From positions 62,001 to 126,000 of the forward strand of contig SVBG01000003.1 in the NCBI GenBank assembly GCA_015059015.1: a DNA stretch of 64,000 bases, given 5' to 3'. Of the stretch, positions 18,420 to 27,680 are shown in pieces (position 1 is the stretch's first letter; each line of letters starts with the position of its first letter). A program made the translations under genes and the position numbers. The DNA is from Erysipelotrichaceae bacterium. Its GTDB lineage: Bacteria; Bacillota_I; Bacilli_A; ML615J-28; CAG-313. The notes under the pieces are model-generated. The model was not told the origin of the DNA. It was given only the letters and a program-made list of their open reading frames with translations, and did no database searches.

Positions 18420-19624
18420 TGACAAAATTTTATTATGTTGCAAGATTACCTACAGGTAGAAAGATAAAAGGTTATCTACAAGTAGAAGATGAAAATGAGT
18501 TAATAAAAATTTTATTGAAACATGATTATAAATTAATCAAATATAAAAAATATAAAAATAAAAAACAATTATTTACTTTTATTTCTGTAAATAAAAAAGA
18601 TATATTAAGTTTTTGTGAAAATATTAATATGATGTTAAAAGCAGGTTTAACTTTAAAAGAAGCAATTCATCTTACAAAAGATGTTGTTCAAAAAGCAGAA
18701 TTTAAAAATGTGTTAATTGAAATTGAAAAAGAAATATCTAAAGGAAAATCATTTTATAATGCAATTGCCAATTATCCTAATATTTTTCCTGTTTTTTTTA
18801 GGACGATGATTAATTTAGCTGAAATAAGTGGTAATTTAAGAAGTATTTTTGAACATTTAATTTCATATTATCGTTTTGAAATAAGTATTAAGAAAAAAAT
18901 AGTTAATACAATGTTTTATCCTTGTTTGTTATTACTATTATGTTTTATTGTAATTATTGTAATTTCAACAGTTATAGTACCATCTTTTGTAAAAATTTTC
19001 ACAGAGCTTAAAGTTGATTTGCCGTTAATGACAAAAATTATAATATTAATTAGCACGTTTATTTCAAATTATTTTATATACATATTGATTGGAAGTATAA
19101 TTTTATTTATTTGTTTAATGTTATATTCTAAAACTCAAAAAGGAAAATATTTTATAGATAAGATTAAAACAAAATTAATAATTTATAAAAATTTCTTCAT
19201 AATCAATAGTACAAGTAAGTTTTGTAAATGCTTTAAAATATTAATTGATAGTGGTATACCAGTTGTTACGAGTATTGATATTTGTTCAACGCTAATTAAT
19301 AATTTATATATAAAAGAAAAATTTATATTTGCAATAGATGAGATAAAATCTGGTTCTACAATCTCACAAGCTTTATTTTTATTAGATTTTTTTCCACATC
19401 TAGTAATTGAAACTATTTATATAAGTGAAAAAACAGCAAACTTAAGTTATTCGTTAGATATACTTGGTAATATTTATGAAGAAGAATTTCATAATAGGAT
19501 TCAACGGCTTACTACAATTTTAGAACCCGCATTGATATTATTTATTGCGGGGGTAGTAATAATTTTGATTATTGCAATATTTATTCCTTTATTTTCAATG
19601 TTAAATAATATAGGGGGAATGTAA
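18419..19624 (+). CDS. Type II secretion/type IV pilus inner-membrane platform protein (GspF/PilC/ComGB family)
   Basis: 401 residues, the usual length of GspF/PilC. It has two T2SSF helical repeats (about residues 58-180 and 262-385) and three hydrophobic segments (about 160-190, 208-238, 372-397). The conserved repeat starts, FCENINMMLKAGLTLKEAI and FCKCFKILIDSGIPVVTSI, are visible. It forms the platform onto which the assembly ATPase docks. Starts in a one-base overlap with the preceding gene and ends one base into the ATPase gene. Confidence 0.92.
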   Translation: MTKFYYVARLPTGRKIKGYLQVEDENELIKILLKHDYKLIKYKKYKNKKQLFTFISVNKKDILSFCENINMMLKAGLTLKEAIHLTKDVVQKAEFKNVLIEIEKEISKGKSFYNAIANYPNIFPVFFRTMINLAEISGNLRSIFEHLISYYRFEISIKKKIVNTMFYPCLLLLLCFIVIIVISTVIVPSFVKIFTELKVDLPLMTKIIILISTFISNYFIYILIGSIILFICLMLYSKTQKGKYFIDKIKTKLIIYKNFFIINSTSKFCKCFKILIDSGIPVVTSIDICSTLINNLYIKEKFIFAIDEIKSGSTISQALFLLDFFPHLVIETIYISEKTANLSYSLDILGNIYEEEFHNRIQRLTTILEPALILFIAGVVIILIIAIFIPLFSMLNNIGGM

Positions 19625-21129
19625 TGAAAATTTTAGAAATTGATTATAGAGACTTAACAAAAGATATAAAGTGCTTAACTATTTTACCCATTGAGTTTAT
19701 TGAAAAATATGGATGCTTAATTTATTGTAAACATAATAATGGATATGTAGTGCTAATTACAAGTAATTTTGAGTATTATAATATAAATAAATTATCTTTT
19801 TTTATAAAAGAAGAAATTTATTTATGTTATGTAAATGATAATAGTTGGAGTGAAATATTAAAAAGTATTAAATTAAGTGATAATAGAAGTCAAGCAATTA
19901 ATAAATTTAAGATTAAAACTGATCTTTCATCTCAAAATGCACTTAATGATGATAGTACTAAGTTTTATGATATTGAAATTGAAAATTCTCCAATTGTTAA
20001 AATTGTTGAGTCTATTATTGAAGAAGGAATTAATCTAGGGTGTAGTGACATCCATTTTGAACCCCAAGAAAAAATAGTTAAAGTGAGATTTAGGATAGAT
20101 GGAAAACTTCAAGAAAGATCGGAACTTCCAATTGAATCTTTACCTGAAATTTCTACAAGAATAAAAGTTTTATCTAATTTAGATATCACGAAAAAATTTA
20201 TTCCACAAGATGGTAAATTAAATTTTGAATATGAGAATAAAATTTATGATATTAGAGTATCTATAATTCCTGGTATTTTTGGTGAAAGATTAGCACTTAG
20301 AATATTAGATCTTCATAAAGGTTTAATGAAATTAGAAGATTTAAAATTAAATAAATATGTATATGGAGAAATTAATAAAATAATTAATTTAAGTTCCGGT
20401 TTAGTTTTAGTAGTTGGTCCTACTGGAAGTGGGAAGTCTACAACTCTTCATGCTTTTTTGGAAAAAAACTTAGAAAGAAATGAAAATATTATAACAGTTG
20501 AAGATCCAGTTGAGTATACAATTCCTGGTATAACTCAAGTGCAAGTTAATAATGAAGCTGGTCTTGACTTTGCGACTTGTTTAAAAACAATATTAAGGCA
20601 AGATCCTAATATTATTATGATAGGAGAAATTAGAGATTTAGAAACTGCACAAATAGCCTGTCGAGCTTCAATTACGGGTCACTTAGTTTATTCTACCTTG
20701 CATACTAATACTTCAGTCGGTGTTATAAATAGATTAAAAGATATGAATGTTGAACCATATTTACTAGTTGATGCTTTAAGGGCTGTGATTTCTCAACGAT
20801 TAGTTAGATGTTTATGTGATAAGTGCAAAGAAAAAGTTAAAATTACTAAAATAGATGCAAAGTTTTTAAATGTTGATGAAGATATAAGTGTGTTTATTCC
20901 AAAGGGATGTAATTACTGTAATATGACAGGGTATAGTGGAAGATGTGGAGTTTATGAAGTTATTGTTTTTGATGATGATTTTAGAAAATTAATCATTGAA
21001 AATTCATCTATAAATAAGTTTTGGAATTTGATTAAAAAGAAAAAAATAGAAAAAATGATAGATTATGGAAGGGAATTAATTATAAATGGTATTACTTCAA
21101 TAGAAGAAGTACAATCTATATTAAATTAG
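19624..21129 (+). CDS. Type IV pilus/T2SS assembly ATPase (GspE/PilB family)
   Basis: 501 residues. An N-terminal domain (about 1-110), absent from the short ComGA of Bacillus, precedes the core: DIHFEPQE near residue 142, Walker A GPTGSGKST at about 262-270, the Asp box ITVEDPVEY, Walker B IMIGEIRD near 330, and the His box GHLVYSTLHTN near 355. The C-terminal zinc motif is complete (CDKC and CNYC...GRCG). It powers pilin polymerisation at the cytoplasmic face of the GspF platform. The long form with zinc motif is PilB/GspE-like rather than ComGA-like. Confidence 0.95.
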   Translation: MKILEIDYRDLTKDIKCLTILPIEFIEKYGCLIYCKHNNGYVVLITSNFEYYNINKLSFFIKEEIYLCYVNDNSWSEILKSIKLSDNRSQAINKFKIKTDLSSQNALNDDSTKFYDIEIENSPIVKIVESIIEEGINLGCSDIHFEPQEKIVKVRFRIDGKLQERSELPIESLPEISTRIKVLSNLDITKKFIPQDGKLNFEYENKIYDIRVSIIPGIFGERLALRILDLHKGLMKLEDLKLNKYVYGEINKIINLSSGLVLVVGPTGSGKSTTLHAFLEKNLERNENIITVEDPVEYTIPGITQVQVNNEAGLDFATCLKTILRQDPNIIMIGEIRDLETAQIACRASITGHLVYSTLHTNTSVGVINRLKDMNVEPYLLVDALRAVISQRLVRCLCDKCKEKVKITKIDAKFLNVDEDISVFIPKGCNYCNMTGYSGRCGVYEVIVFDDDFRKLIIENSSINKFWNLIKKKKIEKMIDYGRELIINGITSIEEVQSILN

Positions 21130-21141
21130 GAGGAAAATATA

Positions 21142-21564
21142 ATGAATAAAAAATTAAAAAAAGGTTTTACATTAGTTGAAATGTTAGTTGTTGTTGCTAT
21201 AATAGGTATTTTAAGTACTATATTATATTCAAGTTATAAAAGGTATATTCAAACTACAAAGATTACGGTTGCACAATCAGAAGTGTTAACTATTGTTCAA
21301 TGTTTTGAAGCAGCAATGGTTACAAATGCAAGAGCACAATATAAAGATGATGATTTAACTCCAGAATCATTTACAGATTTTGATGGGTTGTTTGAATTAG
21401 ATTTAGTAGCTACATATAATTATGTAAGCGATATAGATTTACCAAGTTATATAAAACTTGAATCAACTGAAGATGGATGTTTAATATATATTAATACTTT
21501 TGATGGAATAGAAATAGCTTTTGATCCTAAAACAAGAAATTTTGTATATACTAATGTTTATTAA
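21142..21564 (+). CDS. Major (pseudo)pilin, ComGC/PilA-like
   Basis: 140 residues, strong AGGAGG ribosome binding site. Class-III leader MNKKLKKG, cleavage before F9, then FTLVEMLVVVAIIGILSTI: a canonical pilin helix with Glu at +5. Its best match to the consensus, strong ribosome binding site and last place in the operon suggest it is the main subunit, made in excess. The C-terminal part has a single Cys pair candidate (CFEAAM...DGCLIYI). A bidirectional terminator follows. No prepilin peptidase or PilT lies in this window. Confidence 0.9.
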   Translation: MNKKLKKGFTLVEMLVVVAIIGILSTILYSSYKRYIQTTKITVAQSEVLTIVQCFEAAMVTNARAQYKDDDLTPESFTDFDGLFELDLVATYNYVSDIDLPSYIKLESTEDGCLIYINTFDGIEIAFDPKTRNFVYTNVY

Positions 21565-21565
21565 A

Positions 21566-21604
21566 AAATAAGAGAAATTCATTTTTTATGAATTTCTCTT
21601 ATTT
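21566..21604. terminator. Bidirectional terminator between the pilus operon and the AroC-like gene
   Basis: AAATAAGAGAAATTCAT (21566-21582) / ATGAATTTCTCTTATTT (21588-21604), a 17-bp stem; its right arm includes the stop region of the minus-strand gene. Confidence 0.92.
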
Positions 21605-22603
21605 CATTCTTATCATTTCATATATCGAAATAGCAGTTAGGGCTTCTACTTGGAAAATATTTTTATGCATTGTAAAATATTCTTGTTTAATTGGTTCAAT
21701 ATATGTATTCTCTAATGTTTTATAATTAATACTTATACTATTTTTTTGATAAATTAGTGGTGGGATAAAATGAGTGTTAAAATAAACAAAGTCTCCAGTG
21801 GTTATTCCTTGTTCAACACCATAATAAATATTTGAATCATATAATAATTTGTCATCTACAAAGGAAATATTTTTTATAGGTTGAATTAATTCGTTGTTTA
21901 TTTTATAAACGTTAGAAAATTCTAATGATTTTAATGAAGGAATTAGATATAATATTTTTGAAATACTGCTTTCAAATAAATTAAAATATGGATATCCTAA
22001 ACCTTTTGGTAAATTATAAATAATAGTTTGAAGACTTCCGCTTATGGATTTTTTTTCATTAATTGTTTTGTTAAGTAATTTTTGCATCATAATTTTAGCT
22101 CTAGAATCAACAATTGGTAATTTGTCATTTTTAAATTTGTATAAATCAATAAGTAATTTATTATAATCATTTACTGTGTCATAGATGTTTCCAATTGAAT
22201 TTATATGAGTAAAAATAGTAATTTTATATTTGTTAAGAAGAATTTCTTTAATAATTAATCCAACAATACAAATAGCAATAACATTATACTTTAATATCAT
22301 ATTGTTTGTAATTGTTGTATTATATTGGTCCAAATAATATAAATGATTGTTTTCTGGATTTATAATTTCATGAGATGTTTCTTGATTAATTAGGGTTAAG
22401 ATTATTAAAAAATTTTTATTGTTTTTTCGTTCCTGAAAATTAATAAATTCAATTTTGATATTTGGATATATTTCATAAATGATTTTTTTAATATTTTCTA
22501 AATCAATATAAAAATCAATTTTTAAGTTTTCTATATTAACTATTATTTTATTATTTTCATACCTAGATAATGTAATACTTAAAAAGGAAAATAAGTTTTG
22601 CAT
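21599..22603 (-). CDS. Degenerate chorismate synthase homolog (probable pseudoenzyme)
   Basis: 334 residues, GAGGA before the ATG. The fold signature of chorismate synthase (AroC) runs along its length. Residues 4-13 (LFSFLSITLS) sit where AroC begins. Residues 186-207 keep the SxxG...PKGLGYPYF element (AroC: DSIGG...P-GLGEPVF). Residues 221-229 (IPSLKSLEF) match IPAVKGVEF. Residues 265-270 (QGITTG) match GGISNG, and the C-terminal VEALTAISIYEM matches PVVEAMAALVL. The residues that bind FMN and EPSP are gone: no FGESHG, RPGHAD, GRSSARET or GRHDP. The frame is open at near-normal length, so it is probably expressed as a non-catalytic protein. No shikimate-pathway gene is nearby. Confidence 0.75.
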   Translation of the reverse strand: MQNLFSFLSITLSRYENNKIIVNIENLKIDFYIDLENIKKIIYEIYPNIKIEFINFQERKNNKNFLIILTLINQETSHEIINPENNHLYYLDQYNTTITNNMILKYNVIAICIVGLIIKEILLNKYKITIFTHINSIGNIYDTVNDYNKLLIDLYKFKNDKLPIVDSRAKIMMQKLLNKTINEKKSISGSLQTIIYNLPKGLGYPYFNLFESSISKILYLIPSLKSLEFSNVYKINNELIQPIKNISFVDDKLLYDSNIYYGVEQGITTGDFVYFNTHFIPPLIYQKNSISINYKTLENTYIEPIKQEYFTMHKNIFQVEALTAISIYEMIRMK

Positions 22604-22642
22604 AAAAAGTCCTCGCTTATAATATATTATAATTTATTTAAA

Positions 22643-22671
22643 TTGAAAAAAATATCATTTTATGGTAAACT
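22643..22671 (+). promoter_or_regulatory. Promoter for truB-ribF
   Basis: TTGAAA (22643-22648), 17-bp spacer, extended -10 TG-G-TAAACT (22663-22671), about 20 bp before the truB ATG. Confidence 0.6.
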
Positions 22672-22692
22672 AGTAATATAATGAGGGATTTT

Positions 22693-23577
22693 ATGGATAA
22701 AATAATTGTTGTTAACAAATCAATTGGTATGACTAGTCATGACGTAGTCAATAAAATTAGAAGGATTTTTAATACAAAAAAAGTTGGACATACTGGAACT
22801 CTAGATCCAGATGCTAGTGGTGTGTTAGTTGTTTGCATAAATGAAGCTACGAAGCTTGTACAATTTCTTGAAAATGATTCTAAAGAATACATTGCTGAAA
22901 TATTAATAGGTAGAAGTACTGATACTTTTGATAAAACTGGTAATACTACAAATGATGTAACTGTTAATCTACTTACAAATGAAGAAGTTGATAATTGTTT
23001 AAAAATGTTTGTAGGAAAAATTGAGCAATTTCCACCAATTTATTCTGCTATCAAGGTAAATGGAAAAAAACTTTATGAATATGCTAGAAAAAATGAAATT
23101 GTTGAAATAAAACCACGTAATGTAGAAATCTTTGAATTATCGCGAATTTCTAATGTAATAAAAGAAGAAAATTATTATAAGTTTTCTATTAAAACACTCG
23201 TTTCTAAAGGTACATATATAAGGTCATTATGTGTAGATATTGCTAAAAAACTAGGATATCCTGGCTTAATGAATAGTTTAATAAGGACAAAATGTGGTGT
23301 ATGGAGAATTGAAAAAAGCAACACATTAGATGAAATAAGTATGGGAAAATTTAATTGTTATTCTATGCTAGAAACACTTAAAAATTACGTGTTAATTGAT
23401 GATGATGATTGTATTTATAAAGCACTTCATGGTATGAAAATATCACCAAGTAAAATAAAAGAAATTATTGGTGAAACACCAGAGCGTATTGTAATAAAGA
23501 AAGAGGATAAATTAATTGCAATATATGAACTTGATAAAACGATTTATGGGTATAAGGCGGTAAGAGTATGGAATTAA
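22693..23577 (+). CDS. truB: tRNA pseudouridine(55) synthase
   Basis: TruB makes pseudouridine 55 in the T loop of tRNAs. The ATG at 22693 follows GAGGG; the ATG at 22681 lies inside that Shine-Dalgarno and was rejected. 294 residues, usual length. Motif GHTGTLDPDASGVL (about 32-45) contains the catalytic Asp38; FPPIYSAIKVNGKKLYEYAR near 112 and GTYIRSL near 172 are family signatures. The C-terminal 80 residues are a small PUA-like tail. It overlaps ribF by 10 bases, and truB-ribF-rpsO-pnp is the conserved Bacilli order. Confidence 0.96.
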   Translation: MDKIIVVNKSIGMTSHDVVNKIRRIFNTKKVGHTGTLDPDASGVLVVCINEATKLVQFLENDSKEYIAEILIGRSTDTFDKTGNTTNDVTVNLLTNEEVDNCLKMFVGKIEQFPPIYSAIKVNGKKLYEYARKNEIVEIKPRNVEIFELSRISNVIKEENYYKFSIKTLVSKGTYIRSLCVDIAKKLGYPGLMNSLIRTKCGVWRIEKSNTLDEISMGKFNCYSMLETLKNYVLIDDDDCIYKALHGMKISPSKIKEIIGETPERIVIKKEDKLIAIYELDKTIYGYKAVRVWN

Positions 23578-24500
23578 TTTATTTTGATGAATACTTAAAA
23601 AAGGAAAAATATCCACTTGTTGTTACAATTGGTTCATTTGATGGAATACATCTCGGACACCAAAAGTTAATTAAAGAAACTGTTAAACTTTCGAAAATAA
23701 AAGGTTATAAATCAGCAGTTATAACATTTGATCCTCATCCTTTAACTATCATTAATAAAATTAATCGATTAAACATATTAACTCTGTCAGATAAATTTAA
23801 GTTAATAGAAAAATTTGATGTTGATTTTTTAATTGTAATAAAATTTGATGAACAATTTTTAAAAATTTCAAAAAATGATTTTGTAACTAAATACTTATTA
23901 AAATTGAATACAAAAGATGTTGTTGTAGGAGATGATTTTAAATTTGGTTATAAAGGAGAAGGAAAAGCTGTTGAGATAACAGAACTTAGTAACAATTTAA
24001 TAACTACTAAAATTATTGAAATTGTAAAAATAGATAATGAAAAAATAGGTAGTACAAAAATTATTAAATTATTAAATAATGGTAATATTGAACAAGTAAA
24101 TAATTTACTTGGATATAATTATAATTTTATAGGAAATGTTATAAAAGGTAAACAAATAGGAAGAAAAATCGGTTTTCCTACTGCAAATATAAATAATGAT
24201 GATGTAAAAAGAATGTTAAAAACTGGTGTTTATGGAGTTAATGTTTATTTTAATAATAAGTCATTTCTTGGAATGATGAATATAGGGCATAATCCAACTT
24301 GCAATTTTACTGATAATTTATCAATAGAAATAAATTTATTTGATGTAGATATAAATTTATATGATCAAACTTTAAAAATTGAGGTATTTTGTTTTATAAG
24401 AGATGAACTTAAATTCAATAATGTTGATGAATTAATAGCTCAATTAGAAAAAGATAAAAAAAATATAATAAATAAAAACCTTATGCTTGCAAAAAAATGA
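23568..24500 (+). CDS. ribF: Bifunctional riboflavin kinase/FAD synthetase
   Basis: 310 residues; makes FMN and then FAD from riboflavin. N-terminal nucleotidyltransferase with IGSFDGIHLGH (residues 21-31) and TFDPHP near 60. C-terminal flavokinase with GRKIGFPTANI near 199-209, the TGVYGVNV strand and the NIGHNPTC turn. All expected binding motifs are present. Its start lies in the 3' end of truB (10-base overlap). The rpsO promoter overlaps its stop codon. Confidence 0.96.
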   Translation: MELIYFDEYLKKEKYPLVVTIGSFDGIHLGHQKLIKETVKLSKIKGYKSAVITFDPHPLTIINKINRLNILTLSDKFKLIEKFDVDFLIVIKFDEQFLKISKNDFVTKYLLKLNTKDVVVGDDFKFGYKGEGKAVEITELSNNLITTKIIEIVKIDNEKIGSTKIIKLLNNGNIEQVNNLLGYNYNFIGNVIKGKQIGRKIGFPTANINNDDVKRMLKTGVYGVNVYFNNKSFLGMMNIGHNPTCNFTDNLSIEINLFDVDINLYDQTLKIEVFCFIRDELKFNNVDELIAQLEKDKKNIINKNLMLAKK

Positions 24501-24515
24501 AAAAAGTAGTATAAT
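24487..24515 (+). promoter_or_regulatory. rpsO promoter
   Basis: TTGCAA (24487-24492), 17-bp spacer, TATAAT (24510-24515), spanning the ribF stop codon. Start expected near 24522, leaving a leader of about 95 nt before rpsO. Confidence 0.8.
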
Positions 24516-24521
24516 ATATTC

Positions 24522-24617
24522 GACCTATACAAAGTTTATCGATTCTTCCGACGATATACATTGTATTGGCATATTAATCGTATTAAGTTACGAAATTATA
24601 ATAAGGAGGACAAGAAA
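24522..24617 (+). promoter_or_regulatory. rpsO 5' leader, possible S15 autoregulatory site
   Basis: About 95 nt of untranslated leader between the predicted start site and GGAGG of rpsO. S15 autoregulates through mRNA leaders in several bacteria, with structures that differ by lineage. Local pairings such as CGATTCTTCCGACG can be seen, but I cannot fold it fully, so the regulatory role is inference. Confidence 0.3.
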
Positions 24618-24890
24618 ATGGCTTGTATTACAAAAGAAGAAAAAGCCGCAATTATTGCAAAATTTGCGCGTGCTGAAGGTGACACTGGTTCTACTGAAGT
24701 TCAAATTGCTATTTTAACTGCAGAAATCAACAAACTTAATGGCCACATGAAACAACATCCTCATGATTTCCACTCACATCGTGGATTAATGAAGAAAATT
24801 GGTCATCGTCGTAACCTTTTAAACTATTTAAAAGCTAAAGACGTTCAAAGTTACCGTGAAGTTATTGCCAAATTAGGTTTAAGAAAATAA
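24618..24890 (+). CDS. rpsO: 30S ribosomal protein S15
   Basis: 90 residues, the normal size. The ATG at 24618 has AAGGAGG at ideal spacing; an upstream in-frame start at 24561 lies in the leader. Core signature [37 protein letters not shown] (in two halves around residues 22-58) and the end [14 protein letters not shown] are intact. S15 binds the 16S central domain early in 30S assembly. It has its own promoter and terminator ahead of pnp. Confidence 0.98.
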   Translation: MACITKEEKAAIIAKFARAEGDTGSTEVQIAILTAEINKLNGHMKQHPHDFHSHRGLMKKIGHRRNLLNYLKAKDVQSYREVIAKLGLRK

Positions 24891-24894
24891 GTCT

Positions 24895-24918
24895 AAAGGG
24901 CACACTTTGTGCCCTTTT
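24895..24918 (+). terminator. Terminator (possibly leaky) after rpsO
   Basis: AAAGGGCACA (24895-24904) / TGTGCCCTTTT (24908-24918), a GC-rich stem but only four T, so partial read-through into pnp is possible. Confidence 0.75.
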
Positions 24919-24987
24919 AGTCTTGTTTACATGAGTAGGTAAAAAAATAAATAATTTATATATAAAAATTTGAAAGGAAAAGAAAAA

Positions 24988-27210
24988 ATGGAAAAACATG
25001 TTTTTGAATACGTTCAACGCGACCGAAAATTTGTTGTTGAAGTTGGCGAACTTGCTAAGCAAGCAAATGGTGCAGTTTTAGTGAGATACGATGATACAGC
25101 AGTTTTAAGTTCTGCCGTTTGTAGTAATCAAGTAATGGCTACTGACTTTTTTCCACTTACAGTTCTATATCAAGAAAAACTTTATGCTGGTGGTAAAATT
25201 CCTGGTGGCTTTTTAAAAAGAGAATCTCGTCCTACTGAACATGAAACTTTAGTTTCACGTTTAATTGACAGACCAATTAGACCATTATTTGCTGATGGTT
25301 ATCGTAATGAAGTTCAAGTTATTAATATGGTATTAAGTGCTGATCCAAACTGTTCTCCTGCTATGGCTGCAATGCTTGGTGCATCACTTTCACTTGGTGT
25401 ATCTGATATTCCATTCCAAGGTCCTATTGCTGGTGTAGTTGTTGGTCGTATAAATGGTGAATATATTTTAAATCCAAGTGTTGAAGAACTTGAAGCTTCT
25501 GATATTAATTTAACAGTTGCTGGTACAATTAAAGCTATTAATATGGTTGAAGCTGGCGCAAAACAAGTATCTGAAGATGATATGCTTGGTGCACTTAAGT
25601 TTGCTCATGATGAAATTAAAAAATTATGTGCATGGCAAATGGAAGTAATTGCTGCTTGCGGAAAAGAAAAACAAGTACCAGATTTATTTAAAATTCCAGA
25701 AGAATTGGAAAATGCAATTCGTGAATATGCATTTGAAGATTTAAAAGTTGCAATTTCTACATATGATAAGTTGGAAAGAGAAGCAAATATTGAAGCAGTT
25801 AATGAAAAAACAAGAGTTCATTTTGATGAAATTTTTGCTGGTGAATCTTTAGAACCTACTGAACTTGCTGAAAAACAAGGATATGTTAATATGGTATTAG
25901 AACATATGCTTGCTGAAGAAGTTCGTCGTTTAATTACTGAAGATAAGATTCGTCCTGATGGAAGAGGTGTTGATGAAATTAGACCACTTTCTTCACGCGT
26001 AGATTTATTTGAAAGAACTCATGGTTCTGCTTTATTTACTCGTGGACAAACTCAAAGTTGTTCTATTGTAACACTTGGTTCTTTAACTGAATTCCAAATT
26101 ATTGATGGTTTAGGTGTAGAAGAAGGTAAAAGATTTATGCTTCACTATAACTTCCCTCAATTTGCAGTAGGTTCAACTGGTCGTTATGGAGCTCCTGGAC
26201 GTAGAGAAATTGGTCATGGTGCTTTAGGTGAAAGAGCAATTCTTCAAGTTATTCCATCTGAAGATGAATTCCCATATACAATAAGAGTTGTATCTGAAAT
26301 TTTAGAATCTAATGGTTCATCTAGCCAAGCTTCAATTTGTGCTGGTACAATGGCTCTTATGGCTGCAGGTGTTCCAATTAAGGCTCCAGTTGCTGGTATC
26401 GCAATGGGATTAATCAGCCAAGATGATGAATGTTCTAAATATACAATTCTTACAGATATTCAAGGTTTAGAAGATCACTATGGAGATATGGACTTTAAAG
26501 TAGCTGGTACTAAAGATGGTATCACTGCACTTCAAATGGATATTAAATGTAAAGGTATTACATTTGAAATCTTAAAAGAAGCTTTAGCACAAGCTAAAAA
26601 AGGTCGTATGCAAATTCTTGATCATATGATGAGTACTATTTCTGAAGTTCGTCCTACAGTTTCTAAATATGCTCCAAAAGTTAAGATGATTAAGATTGAT
26701 CCTGAAAAAATTCGTGAAGTTATCGGTAGTGGTGGTAAAAATATTCAAGACATTATTGAAAAATGTAATCAAGTTAAGATTGACATTGAACAAGATGGTA
26801 GAGTATTTATTATGCATGCTGAACTTGAATGGATTGATAAAGCAGTTGAATTAATTGAAAATATTTGTCGTGAACCTGAACTTAATGCAATTTATCCTGC
26901 TAAAGTAATTAAAGTACTTGAAATTGGTGCTGTTGTTGAAATTTGGCCTGGATGCGAAGGATTGGTTCATATTAGTAATCTGGCTTGGAGAAGAGTTGCT
27001 AAGGTTGAAGATGAAGTTAAAGAAGGCGATGAAATTGTTGTTAAATTAATTGAAGTTGGTCAAGGTGGTAAACTAAGATTCTCAAGAAAAGACACAATGC
27101 CTAAACCTGAAAAATCTGAAGATGATAGACGTGCTAAAAAACAACGCCAACCTAAAGAAAAAATTGAAAAGGTTGAATCTGAAGAAAATGCTGAAAACAA
27201 CGAAGAATAA
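24988..27210 (+). CDS. pnp: Polyribonucleotide nucleotidyltransferase (PNPase)
   Basis: PNPase degrades RNA 3'-5' by phosphorolysis. The ATG at 24988 follows GAAAGGAAA; the in-frame TTG at 24970 is rejected. 740 residues. Two RNase PH domains: the first with [10 protein letters not shown] near 72; the second with FTRGQTQS near 350, [17 protein letters not shown] around 395 and the catalytic-site stretch [20 protein letters not shown] near 492. Then come a KH domain with [12 protein letters not shown] near 578 and an S1 domain from about 635 with GLVHIS. The end is a charged Lys/Glu tail. Confidence 0.98.
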   Translation: MEKHVFEYVQRDRKFVVEVGELAKQANGAVLVRYDDTAVLSSAVCSNQVMATDFFPLTVLYQEKLYAGGKIPGGFLKRESRPTEHETLVSRLIDRPIRPLFADGYRNEVQVINMVLSADPNCSPAMAAMLGASLSLGVSDIPFQGPIAGVVVGRINGEYILNPSVEELEASDINLTVAGTIKAINMVEAGAKQVSEDDMLGALKFAHDEIKKLCAWQMEVIAACGKEKQVPDLFKIPEELENAIREYAFEDLKVAISTYDKLEREANIEAVNEKTRVHFDEIFAGESLEPTELAEKQGYVNMVLEHMLAEEVRRLITEDKIRPDGRGVDEIRPLSSRVDLFERTHGSALFTRGQTQSCSIVTLGSLTEFQIIDGLGVEEGKRFMLHYNFPQFAVGSTGRYGAPGRREIGHGALGERAILQVIPSEDEFPYTIRVVSEILESNGSSSQASICAGTMALMAAGVPIKAPVAGIAMGLISQDDECSKYTILTDIQGLEDHYGDMDFKVAGTKDGITALQMDIKCKGITFEILKEALAQAKKGRMQILDHMMSTISEVRPTVSKYAPKVKMIKIDPEKIREVIGSGGKNIQDIIEKCNQVKIDIEQDGRVFIMHAELEWIDKAVELIENICREPELNAIYPAKVIKVLEIGAVVEIWPGCEGLVHISNLAWRRVAKVEDEVKEGDEIVVKLIEVGQGGKLRFSRKDTMPKPEKSEDDRRAKKQRQPKEKIEKVESEENAENNEE

Positions 27211-27231
27211 TATTATAAATATAAATTATTA

Positions 27232-27602
27232 AAATATTTAATACGGAAAGATAACTGAGCACATTTTATGTGTTAGGAAAGTCCATACTAGCACAATCTG
27301 CGATGATTGTAGTGTTTGCGCTTAACGAAAAAATAAGTTAAGGAACTAATTTATTAGTTACGGCGGATGAAACCTAAAGCTTAATGCCATGGTGTAGTCC
27401 TGAAAGTGCCACAGAGACGAGTTTCTTTTGGAAACAAAAGAGTGGAACGGGTAAACCCCACAAGCTAGCAACCCAAATTTTGGTAGGGGCATGATTTTAG
27501 GGAGAAATGAATCCACTAAAATTACACTTGTTTATAGTGAGATAAATGGTTATCCCTTCTTATAGAAGGACAGAATATGGCTTACAAAGTATTTAAATAT
27601 TT
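27232..27602 (+). ncRNA. rnpB: RNase P RNA, Bacillus class B
   Basis: The catalytic RNA of tRNA 5' maturation. P1 is formed by AAATATTTAATAC at the 5' end with GTATTTAAATATTT at 27589-27602. Universally conserved stretches: AGGAAAGTCC at 27275-27284; GAAAGTGCCACAGAGACGAG around 27402-27421; GGTAAACCCC near 27450; AAGCTAGCAACCCAAATTTTGGTAGGGGC (type-B form, in two parts around 27461-27490); and the 3' GGACAGAATATGGCTTAC near 27568-27585. Layout and order match the B-type RNA. A terminator follows at once. It occupies the 470-bp gap between pnp and engB. Confidence 0.96.
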
Positions 27603-27605
27603 AAA

Positions 27606-27630
27606 CCATGAGATTACTCATGGTTTTTTT
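27606..27630 (+). terminator. rnpB terminator
   Basis: CCATGAG / CTCATGG with an ATTA loop and seven T, four bases after the P1 helix. Confidence 0.93.
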
Positions 27631-27680
27631 AATGCAAAACTATTTGTTTTTTGATATAATATATTTCGAGGTATAAAAAC

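Noticed and set aside
24561-24617. N-terminal extension of rpsO from the ATG at 24561
   Set aside because: It would put 19 extra residues on a highly conserved protein, and a strong GGAGG directs the start at 24618.
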